Source of the DNA: Eriocheir sinensis
Taxonomy: Eukaryota; Arthropoda; Malacostraca; Decapoda; Varunidae
DNA length: 64,000 nucleotides
NCBI RefSeq assembly: GCF_024679095.1
Contig: NC_066553.1
Span: 5,803,538 to 5,867,537 of the forward strand
Direction: 5' to 3'
This document shows positions 39,881 through 51,123 of the stretch, piece by piece. Both the position numbers and the translations under genes were made by a program. The notes under the pieces are model-generated. The model was given only the letters and a program-made list of their open reading frames with translations, was not told the DNA's origin and did not search any database. Numbering within the stretch: position 1 is the stretch's first letter; each line of letters opens with the position of its first letter.

Positions 39881-42136
39881 TATTCTGTTTGGTGCTTTCA
39901 TGAAGATATTTTTTATTGTAATCAGGAGGAACAATGCTATTTATAATATGTACTGTTATATTTGTTTCCTGAGCTCATGGTTGTCATCAAAGTGCAGTAC
40001 ATACTTAATTAAAGGAGATTAAGACCATACATTCTAGGTGCCAATATGCAGACATTCATTGTTATTGTTGATATATGAATGTATGTTTCATTATATTCTT
40101 CTGATATTTTCCATGTGACTTCATGCTTTATGTGCAGTGAAACAGATTGAGATACACACTATGTTCACCAGACTGTAAAAACAAGTTGACACCCAAACCG
40201 AGTTGGTCGCAGCAGCCATGAAATAATACACCCTATCCATGCCCCTGCCAATACAACTCCCCACCCTGCTGTTTAAGATTCAAAGATATTGGGTGTTGCA
40301 AAATATCTTACAAATTATATAACATCAACTAAGGTCACCATTATCTGAATGTAATAAAAGTATAAGTTACAAGGATGCCATTAAAGATATTAAATATACA
40401 ACGTATCTTTAAATTTCTATTATTTCAATTGCAGAAATACAATTCTTTTCTACTTAATTTCTTGTTCAGTGCATTCCTTTCTCAACAGGAATGGTCATGA
40501 AGATATAGATACTTTTTTGATATGCAAGTGAGAAAATGTCATGTATACTGTCATGTATTCAGCATTGTACAATTCCTCCAAAATGTATGGTATAATGTCA
40601 CCAACATTTATGCATAATGAAAATGCGTTGTTACAGCAATAATATATTAAGAGTTTAATGAAATGTACTTACATTGTAAAGCTTTATTTTAACTTTAGTT
40701 CAACATTGGCAAAGGCTCCAAACTCTGAAGTTACTACTACACACCAAAAATTGTAATTCAGTGTAACATTACGGTCAATTGGTTCCTCTTATTTTCAACA
40801 ATCCTCATGTGTCTAAAACATAAAAAAATGATCATATCTCTTCATATCATACTGAACACAAAAATGTTTAATCAGTCGTAAGAAACTGGAAACAGTCAAC
40901 CTCTGTTTTGTCTTATTTTTGGGACTAATTCTATTCTAGGAATAACTTACATCCATGTATCAATATGTATTAATTCATTCTCATTTAGAAGAAAATATCT
41001 ACTTTGATGTAAGAACTAAAACAATTTATTTTAATAAATACAAAATGAACGTATAAGCCAGTTTTGTGACAAAGAATACCCTAAGCCATACACAAACTGC
41101 ATGATACACTGATAGATCAGCTAGCCAGTCTTGTATGTCTTCCCTGTGATTGATCTATAGCCATTAGCTGCAAAAGTGTGTGATGATATTGCATTTTTTA
41201 ACCAAGGAGCAATTTTCTCTAAAATATGAAGCTTTATTTTTGACAATGTTAGTGAATAATATTTTAATTTGTCCTTATTGTATGAGGGTATTACTTGTGT
41301 TTTTTTCTTTCCTTTTTGGAGTCCTAACTCAACTGATTATCTTGTCAAAAAAACTAAGATACACACACACCTGATGAAGCATCACTTGTTGAAAGAAATA
41401 TGCACACTGATTTTTTTGTAGCTCATAAAAAAAAAAGCTGAGATCAGAGGTGATCTGTTTGCTGTTATCTTGAAATAAATACTTTCCTTTAAATCAGTTA
41501 CAACAACTGTAATTTAGGATGTCATTATAACTATACAGATATATATTAATGAAAAAGATCCTAGGACCATATCTTAAAAAATGCAACAGAACTGAAAAAT
41601 ATATTTTTAAAATGATTTAGAAACCTTTAATTCTCTGCCTAGTTTGTTACTTTCTGCAAGTGAAAAGTCACAAGGATGTGAGAGACAGCTAGTTTACTAT
41701 AGTAAAAGTAGGTTGACATGAATTCCAGTGGTCTGAAATTCCTAAAAATCCTAATTTTTAAAGTCAGGAGATAATGATAGAAAATACAACTGTCCAAGTT
41801 CTGGTGTAAGGAAAAATGAAAATAAATTAATACAAAAAATATTAATAATTTGAAGTCTGAATGGGAGGAACTGATAAATTGAAAATAACAAATATGCACG
41901 TTTAAAAATTGATGAAAGGATGTCAATCCTTTATATTTTTGTGTCAAACCAGTCAGCTTTATAAACAACATAGAAATGTGATCTCTGTAAGTCTTCTTTT
42001 TTACATAAATCTCGCCTTGAGATGCCAAGAAAAGAGCTAATTGGTGCCTAAATCCAGGACTGCCACCCATTTTCCCCATTTGAAACCCTTCTTTCACTAC
42101 CTTTTTGCTTAAATAATAAGAATGCTAATGAAATCA
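39881..42136. other. ASPDH 3' UTR and downstream AT-rich DNA
   Basis: AATAAA occurs at about 40352 and ATTAAA at about 40007; either could serve ASPDH. A 152-codon minus-strand frame at 41639-42097 is AT-driven and shows no protein motif. Nothing else recognised. Confidence 0.4.
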
Positions 42137-43100
42137 ACATTAAAAATAAAGAATTCACCTAATGGAATCAATGGGGTGTTTGTTACAATGGTTGCCCTAA
42201 GGCTTGTGCATGGCAGCTTCCGGAGATTACACCTTGCCCCATCCTTATTCTGGCCCCTCTGCCTGGCTCGCCCACTGCCAGCAATGTATCATAAAACCCT
42301 TTAATGCCAACCCTCAAAACTAGTGGTTATAGTGACAAAACTATCACAAAAGAGCACACACACCACTTTAAATCATAGAGCAAAAGTACTTAAGAGCTAG
42401 GGGGTGACTTGGCCAACATCAATTGTAAGAGACAATAACACTGCATTAAGCATTGTCTGTGATTCCTGACCCATAATATGCAATCACACCATTGAGTGGT
42501 ACCAAGAAACGTACATTGTATAATGGCCAAACTGCAGGACTAGTCATAGTATGCAGATTATGTAGTGAAATATCAAATTACCTCTCAAAACTGTGCTTAC
42601 ATTTGTATCAGAGGACACAGACGTCATGTGATCCATTGTCAGTAAAATAAGGCTTAGTGAACTACTGCAGCCAGGTCACCCAGAAGACACAGACGTCATG
42701 TGATGCATTGTCAGTAAAACAAGGCTTAGTGAACTACTGCAGCCAGGTCACCCTGAAGACACAGACATCACGTGATGCATTGTCAGTAAAACAAGGCTTG
42801 GTGAACTAGTACGGCCAGGTCACCTGTACCTCAGAAATTCTCATGCTCTGTAGTTCAGTGTTGTGAGTGATGTTGTGTAATACTTTCGCCTCTATAATCC
42901 AGCAGCCGTAAGGGTTGGCTCTGATGGGTGTTTGATGTGTTGATGAATGTGTGTAAGCCTGGCATGAGAGGGCACAGTGGGGACACCAACATACAATATA
43001 AATAATCAAGATGCAAGTTTGACAACTATGTCATCAAGGTAGTGGCAAACAAACACTATCCAAGATTCACCTAAACACTTCCTTCAAGTAAAGAAATCCT
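42137..43100 (+). repeat. Dispersed repeat F, copy 2
   Basis: Aligns in blocks with 18041-20810 (see that entry). Contains its own internal 72-bp tandem array at 42614-42830. Confidence 0.6.
42614..42829. repeat. 72-bp unit repeated three times
   Basis: Units start GACACAGACRTCAYGTGATC at 42614, 42686 and 42758 and continue with CATTGTCAGTAAAA.AAGGCT and CTGCAGCCAGGTCACC. Copies differ at only a few positions. Confidence 0.95.
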
Positions 43101-44198
43101 TTCACTGAGAATCCAAACATTATTATAGAAATAGGGTATCTATTCTACCTATCTGTTATTGTTAACCGTTATTAAAACATCAGAAAAAAGTCTTACACAT
43201 TTTGGCTAAGTTAACAAACCACCCATTATGTTTGATGTTACTAAAACTGTATACGTATATGCATTGATGATTTATGGTGCCATATGAAAGTCAGAAAAAT
43301 CTGCTGATCCAGAAGAGTGTCTGCTGCTATTTGGATTAACAGATTTTTATTGCATGCAGGAAGTTGTATGGTAAAGGAAATACATAAAGTCTAATTCAGA
43401 TGTGTAAAAAACAAAAATCACACAAATGATTCTCTTTATTTCAAATCGCTGTCAAACTGTACACTGTAACTGGCTTTACCTGGACAAATTGCAACCTTGA
43501 ATTAATGCCAGAGATTGATCTATTAAGTGAATTCAGTATTGTTACTAAACGGGACAATATATGAGGTGTTCAGTGATCTTCCTGACTACGTTTACTAGCT
43601 GTTCTGGCAGCAAAATGGTGTCCGCTGATCTTCCTGGGCTGCAGCGTCACGCATTTGAGAGCACTCGGGGCGGTCCGGGCGGCCCGAGTCGCTCTCTCAA
43701 ATGCACCCCAGCTCAAATGTGTGCTCGTCAGGTCGGGACTGGAAACCCACCTCACCGCCGCCTCTCATGTTGACAACACTCGCCCGCCAACCACCACTGC
43801 CTACGCACTCACACTCACCACAACCAACCACAGAGTGAGTGTTATATTATTACAGTCCATATTTTAAATTTGTGATTTATGCGTATGTTAAACCATATAA
43901 CAATGCTTAGAAATGCCTTAAAAATCCATTTTTTTTATTCGATCGAGATGGAAGAATGAAGCCCTATTTTCCCTATTTGATCATACTCCCGTTGATCGCG
44001 GATTCGTGGATCATGGGAATCTAGCGGAACCAAATACCCGTGAACGGCGGGGGGCTTCTGTATTTCAGATGAACAAAAGTGAAGGTCACGGTAAAACAGG
44101 GGATAGAAAAGAAAATGGAAGCATCCGAACGCGGGACACTCGTCCTTTTATGAAACCCACCAAAATTTCTGCCTGTGGGTCACTTGTCCTTTAGGGGT
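43101..44198. other. Intergenic DNA with a CpG-rich patch
   Basis: The GC-rich segment at 43600-43810 carries the hairpin above and short frames on both strands with no recognisable motif. Nothing else supported. Confidence 0.4.
43651..43704. repeat. GC-rich inverted repeat (hairpin)
   Basis: GCATTTGAGAG...CACTCGGG pairs with CCCGAGT...CTCTCAAATGC around a G/C-rich loop: 11 bp, a small bulge, then 7 bp. Lies in a CpG-rich patch (43600-43810). Confidence 0.85.
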
Positions 44199-45603
44199 TA
44201 ATTCTGACGGCAGCACTGCCGTCACATCTGTTTCTAAAGCTGAACTCTTCGGTCAAACTTTCTGTAAAAACTCCAATCTGGACGATTCTGGGCATACTAT
44301 TCCTCCTACTCATTCCCCCTCTGACTCCACTATGCCTGTTATTAAGATTCTTAAGAAGGATGTTATCTATGCCCTCTCTGGCCTCAATTACAGAGGGCTA
44401 ATGGGCCTGATGGAGTGCCTCCTATTGTCCTTAAAAACTGTGCTTCCGTGCTGACACCCTGCCTGGTCAAACTCTTTCGTCTCTGCCTGTCAACATCTAC
44501 CTTTCCTTCCTGCTGGAATTACGCCTACATACAGCCTGTGCCTAAGAAGGGTGACCGTTCCAATCCCTCAAACTACCGCCCTATAGCTTTACTTTCTTAT
44601 CTCTTTATAGCTTTTGAATCAATCCTTAACTGGACGATTCCTTAGCATCTATCCACTTCTGACCTTCTATTTGATCACCAATATGGGTTCTGCAAGGGAC
44701 GTTCTATTGGTGATCTTCTCACTTTCTTAACTGACTGGTCATCCTCTCTTAGCCGATTCGTTGAAATCTTTTCTGTTGTCATTGACATATCAAAAGCCTT
44801 TGAATGGAGTCTGGCACAAATCTTTGGTTCCTAATCTTATCTCTTATGGTTTCTATCCCTCTCTCTGTACCTTCATCTCCAGTTTCCTTTCCAGCCATTC
44901 TATCTTTGCTGTGGTAGATGGTCACTCTTCTTCCCCTAAACCTATCAGCAGTGGTGTCCCGCAGGGCTCTGTCCTCTTTCCCACTCTCTTTCTGTTATTC
45001 ATCAAAGATCTGTCCACAACAAACTGTCCTATCCACTCGTATGCTGATGACTCTACTCTGCATTATACAACTTCTTTCAACAGAAGATCCTCCCAACAGG
45101 AATTACAAGACTCTAGACTGGAGGCTGCAGAACGTTTAACCTTGGACCTTGCTATCATTTCTGATTGGGGTAGCAGGAACCTGATATCCTTCAATGCCTC
45201 AAGAACTCAACTTCTCCACCTATCAACTCGACACAATCTTTCAAACACCTATCCCTTAGTCTTTGACAACAATCAGCTGTCACCTTCTTCTACACTAAAC
45301 ATCCTTGGTCTATCCTTAACTCAAAATCTTAACTGGAAACTTCACATCTCTTACTAAATCAGCTTCCTCGAGGTTGGGGGTTCTGTATTGTTTACACCAG
45401 TTCTTTTCCCCCAAACAGGTGCTGTCAATGTACAGGGACCTTGTCTGCCCTGGTATGGAGTATGCATCTCAAGTGTGGGGGGCCTCCACACACACAGCCC
45501 TTTTGGACAGAGTGGAGTCAAAGGTTCTTTGTCTCATCAACTCCCCTCCTCTCACTGACGGTCTCCTACCTCTTAAATTCTGCAGCAATGTTGCATCTCT
45601 TAG
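44199..45603 (+). mobile_element. Jockey-like LINE, truncated copy (upstream half of a chimera)
   Basis: Same family as 1-2304. Reads DGVPPIVLKNCASVLTPCLV, NPSNYRPIALLSYL, ISSGVPQGSVLFPTLFLLFI (about 44945-45005), SYADDSTLHYTTSF (about 45038-45080), LNILGLSLTQNLNWKLHIS and MEYASQVWGASTHTALLDRV. Broken by frameshifts. Ends abruptly in the C-terminal region (SNVASL) at a join to a second copy. Confidence 0.9.
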
Positions 45604-46375
45604 ACATCTCAAAAGCCTTTGACAAAGTCTACCACAAATCTTTGCTTTCTAAACTACCCTCCTACGGATTCTCTCTCTCTCTCTGCTTTTATCTTCAGTT
45701 TCCTTTCAGGCTGATCTATTTCTGCTGTGGTGGACAGTCAGTGCTCCTCCCCTAAACCTATTAACAGTGGTGTTCCACAGGGCTCTATTCTATCTCTAAT
45801 GCTCTTTATGTTGTTCATTAATGATCTTTCCATCACAAACTCTTCTATCCACTCCTATGCTGATGACTCTGCTCTGCATTACTCAGTTTCTTTTAAGAGA
45901 AGCCCCCCTACAGGACTCAAAGCTGCATGTCACAGAACACTTGACTTCAGACCTCGCTATTATTTCTGAATGGGGCAGAGGGAACATTGCTTCCCTCAAT
46001 GCCTCAAAACTCAAAAACACCTGTCAACTCAACACAATCTTCCAAACACCTATCTCCTATTCTTCGATAACTCTCAGCTGTCACCTTCTTCTACAATAAA
46101 CATTCCTGGCCTATCCTTGATTCTGAATCTTAAATGGAAACAGTCTTCTACCTCTCAAACTCCACTGCAATGTTGCCTCTCTTTTTATCTTTTACTACAA
46201 TTTTCATGCTGAGTGCTCTTCTGAACCTAATAACTGCATGCCTTCACCCCTCCCATGACTCCACTGCATACGACTCTCTACTGAAGCTCATCCCTATGCT
46301 ATCCAAATCCCTTATGCAAGAGTTAACCAGCATCTTCATTCCTTTCACCTGTCACCCCACCTGCCTGCAACAGCA
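45604..46375 (+). mobile_element. Jockey-like LINE, second copy joined head to tail
   Basis: Restarts at the reverse-transcriptase motif (ISKAFDKVYHKSLLSKLPSY), then INSGVPQGSILSLMLFMLFI, SYADDSALHYSVSFKRS and DNSQLSPSST; an internal deletion near 46140 joins the thumb to the C-terminal LTACLHPSHDSTAY region. Confidence 0.88.
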
Positions 46376-46848
46376 ACAGCCTGGACCACTCATGGATGGC
46401 AGGAAGAGAATGACACAGCATGGCATAATAAACTTGGTAAAGTTGTCAAAGCTCCGTTTTTACAGCAACATTTCTGGGTTATGGGTGAGGGATTAACATC
46501 TTGTGGATTCTTTGTAAACAGTATGGATATAAATATCAATTATTTCAAAGCAACATTGAAGTAGAGCAGAATGCAACCAGATTCATAAGTGACAAATGGG
46601 CCAATGTGCTCTGCTTCCTTTTTGTCCAACATTTAATTCATTACAATTTAAAAGAATAATTATTTATCATTATAAGTATTAGAAAGTACACAGTGATACT
46701 TCATTATTTTAAAACAAATTCAGGATTTAATCTAAAAAAAAGACGTAAGAAAAGGTTATTAATAGTTGGAAAACACTGATTGCCTTCTGGCTCTATATTT
46801 GCTTTGAAAAACCTTGTCACTGAGCACCACATTTATATAGGTAAGGTA

Positions 46849-47131
46849 AAGTTGGGGGCATAATGCTATAGCTGTGTGTGGCCTTGGTGCTTATCTCTGT
46901 TGCATTGGCCCTTGAGCCTGTGGTGGGAAGAACCTATTACCCTGGAATACAGTGCCATAGTGGCATGCACATTACCACAGCTTACCTTCCCCAGGTTTAC
47001 CCAGGTACCCATTTATCAACCAGCCCAATAAGAAGGATGAACAGCTGGGTGAGCTGTACGATGACTACCCGGGATTTGAACCTGGGCCTGCTGATTTGTA
47101 GTTAGACACACTAACCACTGCTCTACAGAGG
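46849..47131 (-). mobile_element. tRNA-derived SINE, family C, copy 1
   Basis: On the minus strand the head reads GTAGAGCAGTGGTTAGTGTG (A-box-like) and CCCAGGTTCAAATCCCGGG (B-box). The body shares CCCCAGG.TT.CCCAGGTACC, CTTGA.CCTGTGGTGGG.A and TGCTATAGCTGTG with 62303-62571. Confidence 0.8.
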
Positions 47132-47149
47132 CATATTTGCATAGATAAA

Positions 47150-47192
47150 AAATAATAATAATAATAATAAAAAAATAAAAAAAAAAAAAAAA
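47150..47192. repeat. (AAT)n/(A)n tract
   Basis: AAT units run into a poly(A) stretch next to the SINE head. Confidence 0.85.
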
Positions 47193-47369
47193 ATTTCCAA
47201 TGTAAGTAAAAACCTCCCTAAAAGCCATCAACAGAACAGATCTATTGCTAAAAGTATAAAAGCTTGACTTGCACATTAGTAATCATAAAAGCTTCATAAA
47301 AGAATCTATGTCCATCATACACCTTAAATCTATCTTAAAATATTGCCAGATTTTGAGTACTATAACATG

Positions 47370-47429
47370 CTAGGGCCAACTGATTGGCTTCCGGTCCAGC
47401 TTAGGCTTCTTTTTATTTTCCATTGGCTC
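47370..47429 (-). CDS. ASW: Ashwin terminal micro-exon 4 (residues 202-220)
   Basis: Only 20 codons including stop, preceded by TTTCTTTTCAG. Encodes EPMENKKKPKLDRKPISWP and stop TAG. The phase matches exon 3, and the ..WP ending matches the family's invariant tail. Too short for ordinary ORF listing. Confidence 0.86.
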   Translation of the reverse strand, partial: EPMENKKKPKLDRKPISWP

Positions 47430-50400
47430 CTGAAAAGAAAACAGATCTTTCAGGCTCAGGAAACATTCCCTTATTTCAAGTTATCTTAACTTCTAGGTGA
47501 CCCTGCACAGGTAGTTTGCAGCACTTATCACTTATAACACTTTTTTTATGTTTTACTGTCAATTCCAGTGTAAAAGCTGATTTAATGAACACAAACACAC
47601 AGGCGGGGCAGGTACATATTGGCACTGCCACTGGTACTAACAGTACTGGCTGGCATATGACATGCCAATGGTACCAGACTGGTCAGTGCCAGCACTGGTG
47701 GGCACTGATAGATCATCACACATTCCTATATAAGCATTTATGATGACCTGTCAGTATCACGAATACTGACTCCTGCACTGACAGTACCCACACTACTGTT
47801 ACTGAGCAATTTGGTACTGTTACTGTGTTGTACAGCTGGTACTGATATTACCAGTACTGGTACTGGTACCTGCCCAACCCTTACCACCAATGGGGACTGT
47901 TTGTTTATGTTTATCAGCTGAACAGCTGTTTGCAGTTATGATCAAGTGTTCATAGTTTCATAATTGTGTTACCTGATTTTTATAGAAAGAAGCATTCATT
48001 GGTAAATAATTTGCATGGTATGATATGCATAAACACATGAATTTGAAAAAGAAAATGCCAGAGACTTCATGGTGAGGACCCAACAGTTAAGTGAACTTTC
48101 AATGACTACATATCAGTAAGAAGTTTACATAAAGTACAGTTATGGCGTGAATAGCTCCACAAAAATTCCTTTGCATTTTTTGGGAAAATCCATCAATGTG
48201 AAAATCTGCAAGGAGTGAAGCCCCAAATAAGGGGGGGACAGGTGAAATGTACAGTAGTCATGGAAAGTAACATAATGAGCCCCCCTCTGATGCTCCAATA
48301 GCCATCTTTCAAAAATCAGGGTTCCATTCAAATACAGTACACTGGGAGTTATTATCATACTTTGGCAACTCATTGAAGTGATGAATGATTTGTAGTTCAG
48401 TGTCACTTGAGACTTAGTGGCAGGAGGAGGATGTGCTGGGCCCTCCTGTCCCTCCCCGTCTTACATCTTTTGTATACCTCCGTATTTCAGCTCCTATGTT
48501 ATGTGAGAAGGCCTTACATTAAAATAACTTTGGTGGCTACTATCTGAACATACAGAGGAGAGTGAGGCTGCCATATACACCCTGCTCAAAAGGGTCAAGT
48601 TACTGCTGCCCGGGCAAGTAATCAGCAAGTGCCCCTGTTCCAAGACAGGAGCACTAATTGATTGGTTGATTGGGGTATGCTGTCATAGCAAGGATATTCC
48701 TGGAAGACCATACCTGCCACTGACAACCTAGTAAGATGTGGTTATCAGAAATCCAAGTACACATGATCCTTGATTTTCCGTACTAATAGGGGGAAGCACC
48801 TGTCTGGGAGTCCAGGAGTCAGAGGGTGTAAGTATCGTATAATGCGCACCTTTTTCACTTAAAAAAATGCCAGAAAGTTACCCCTGCGTGGTATACGCTG
48901 AGGGTATAAATTTTGTTTGATTTTTTTTTTCGGTCTGCCTTTTTCCGCCGTAATTTTGAAGTTTGTGTGAGGTTTTATGGGTCAGCATGACTCCTAGGCT
49001 GCCACACAACTTCTCCGTACCATTCTCAGTGTTTCTGTGACTGTAACAATGGCAGGAGTTTTTTTTATCTTCCATGTCTGATCCCGAGCCTGAGTGTCCA
49101 CAGCCAGTGTCCTCGAGACCTCATAAACCTCCTCTTGCTCCCAAAAGAGTTCTCAGTGCGAGTGCAATTGGGAGAGAACTGAAAGTGACTTTTTCAAGCT
49201 TCAAAAGTGGTGTTAGTGAAGACAGTGACGTCAACAGCATTGAACTCCAACCCATCGTCTTATCAGAAAGGCTGACGGCTGTACAGTACAGTCTCAGTGT
49301 CCACTTACTATGCACAGCACATTTGACAATGTTTGCTCTTACAAAATTTGGAAGATTATGACATGTTTGCAGAGTATTTCTACACTGCAATTTGTCAGAA
49401 TGGCATATTGATAAATATATTAATAAGTAACTATTACTGAAGAAAACAATGTATGTACTGATCAAACATTAAGCTACAAACAACTGTCATACTACTGACT
49501 TTTAGAATGATTCCCTTGCTCTAGGAACAAACCATACTATTTTTAACTCTAGAATATCGAAGAAGTAGAGGTAGATTTTGAAGATGCATAAGAATTATTG
49601 AGCATAATGAAAAAGAATACTTTCCACATTGTATATTGATAACCATTTAAAAATAATAATTAATGAAGAACTGCACATACTTACCTCATGTCCAGTTATG
49701 CTTTCATGGTCATCAATTTCATGTTTCTCTGAATTCTTTTCAGGTTCAATTTTCCTCTCATCATCAAACAGCTTCTGTTTCTTTGTACTGGTTTCTTCAT
49801 CATTGTTTTCACAGTTCTTCCTCTTAATGATGACAAAATCTAAATCACCTGCTGACGCCTTTGCTGTAGCCCCAAGCTTGATTACTTTCTTCTCCGTGTT
49901 GATGCATGAAGGAGGCGGCTTCAACCTCTCACCACCATTATTTGCGACAAGTTTTGTAGACAGGCCAAGGGATGTTTTGCTTTTAGATTCTGTCACAAGC
50001 CTGAAAGAAGAGTAAATACTTTTATGTGCAGTTTAAATTACAGAGAAAATTAGAAGCCAAGGCTCTTCCTTTTTGATGCATGCAACTTGACTGACCCATC
50101 CTCCTTAAGCTCGTTCATCAGTTTTTTTTTTCCGACTAAATCCATAGGAAGAGCAACTATTACCCTTTATATCTATGTGATTGACATTTTAGCGTCTACT
50201 TTATGTGTATATGGTTAGGGCTCTAACCTACCCTAACTCTCTACCTTATGTGAAGGAAATATAGAGGTAAAGTATAGGATGTTTACTGCAAACCGCATGA
50301 AGAATGGAGAAAAAATTGGACTTGGAAGCTGCATTAATTTGGGAGAAAGATATATTAAACAAGAGACACATTTGTTTTGGAAATTAATTATTCATGTAAT

Positions 50401-51084
50401 TGTCTCATTAGTGTTTTTTGAGTATGCACAATAATTATTGTAAATATGTATGTATGCATTTAAAAGTATGTTTCTTGAACCTCCCTTCAGGAGTGGTATA
50501 GTAGAGGCTATAATTATGTAGTCTATTTACTTGTTACTGCACTAGATGATTCCTTACCTCAGGCTTCTTACTCTTTCTTAGTCCTTTATCAATATCTACT
50601 TTGTTCACAACATTTCAAACTTACGTTTTCCAGTCATCATCTTTCAGCCTGATTGCTTTCCTTTCTCGTATTTTTTTCATTAATCTTCCACGGCGATTGT
50701 CTCGGCAGTCACGCTGATATTTTGGGGTGATGTATTTATAGAACAAATGAATTATTTTTTCTCTGTCTGCTTGCTGCAACACAGCTGCTTTCATTCCTCT
50801 CTGAAAAGATGGAATAAACTTATTAAAATTTTATGAATCTCGAAAAAAAATTCAATAACCTAATCCTTATTCCTACATAAACATTCTAACTTTTTTTTCT
50901 TCCTTGTTAACATTCAGTATTCAGTATTTTTTTGTGATGAAAATTCATTTGTAACTAAAAAAACATTCCATTACAGTTGCCCCTTAACATTCCCGGGGGT
51001 TATGTAACAGGGCCCACTGTGAATTTTAAATTTCTATGAATATCTGCTGGCCCCTAAAAAGCACCCCTAGATTGTCCTTTTCCT

Positions 51085-51123
<39 letters not shown>

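Noticed and set aside
41639..42097. 152-codon minus-strand ORF
   Set aside because: AT-rich, low-complexity composition (Phe/Leu/Ile/His), no motif, no splice or promoter context.
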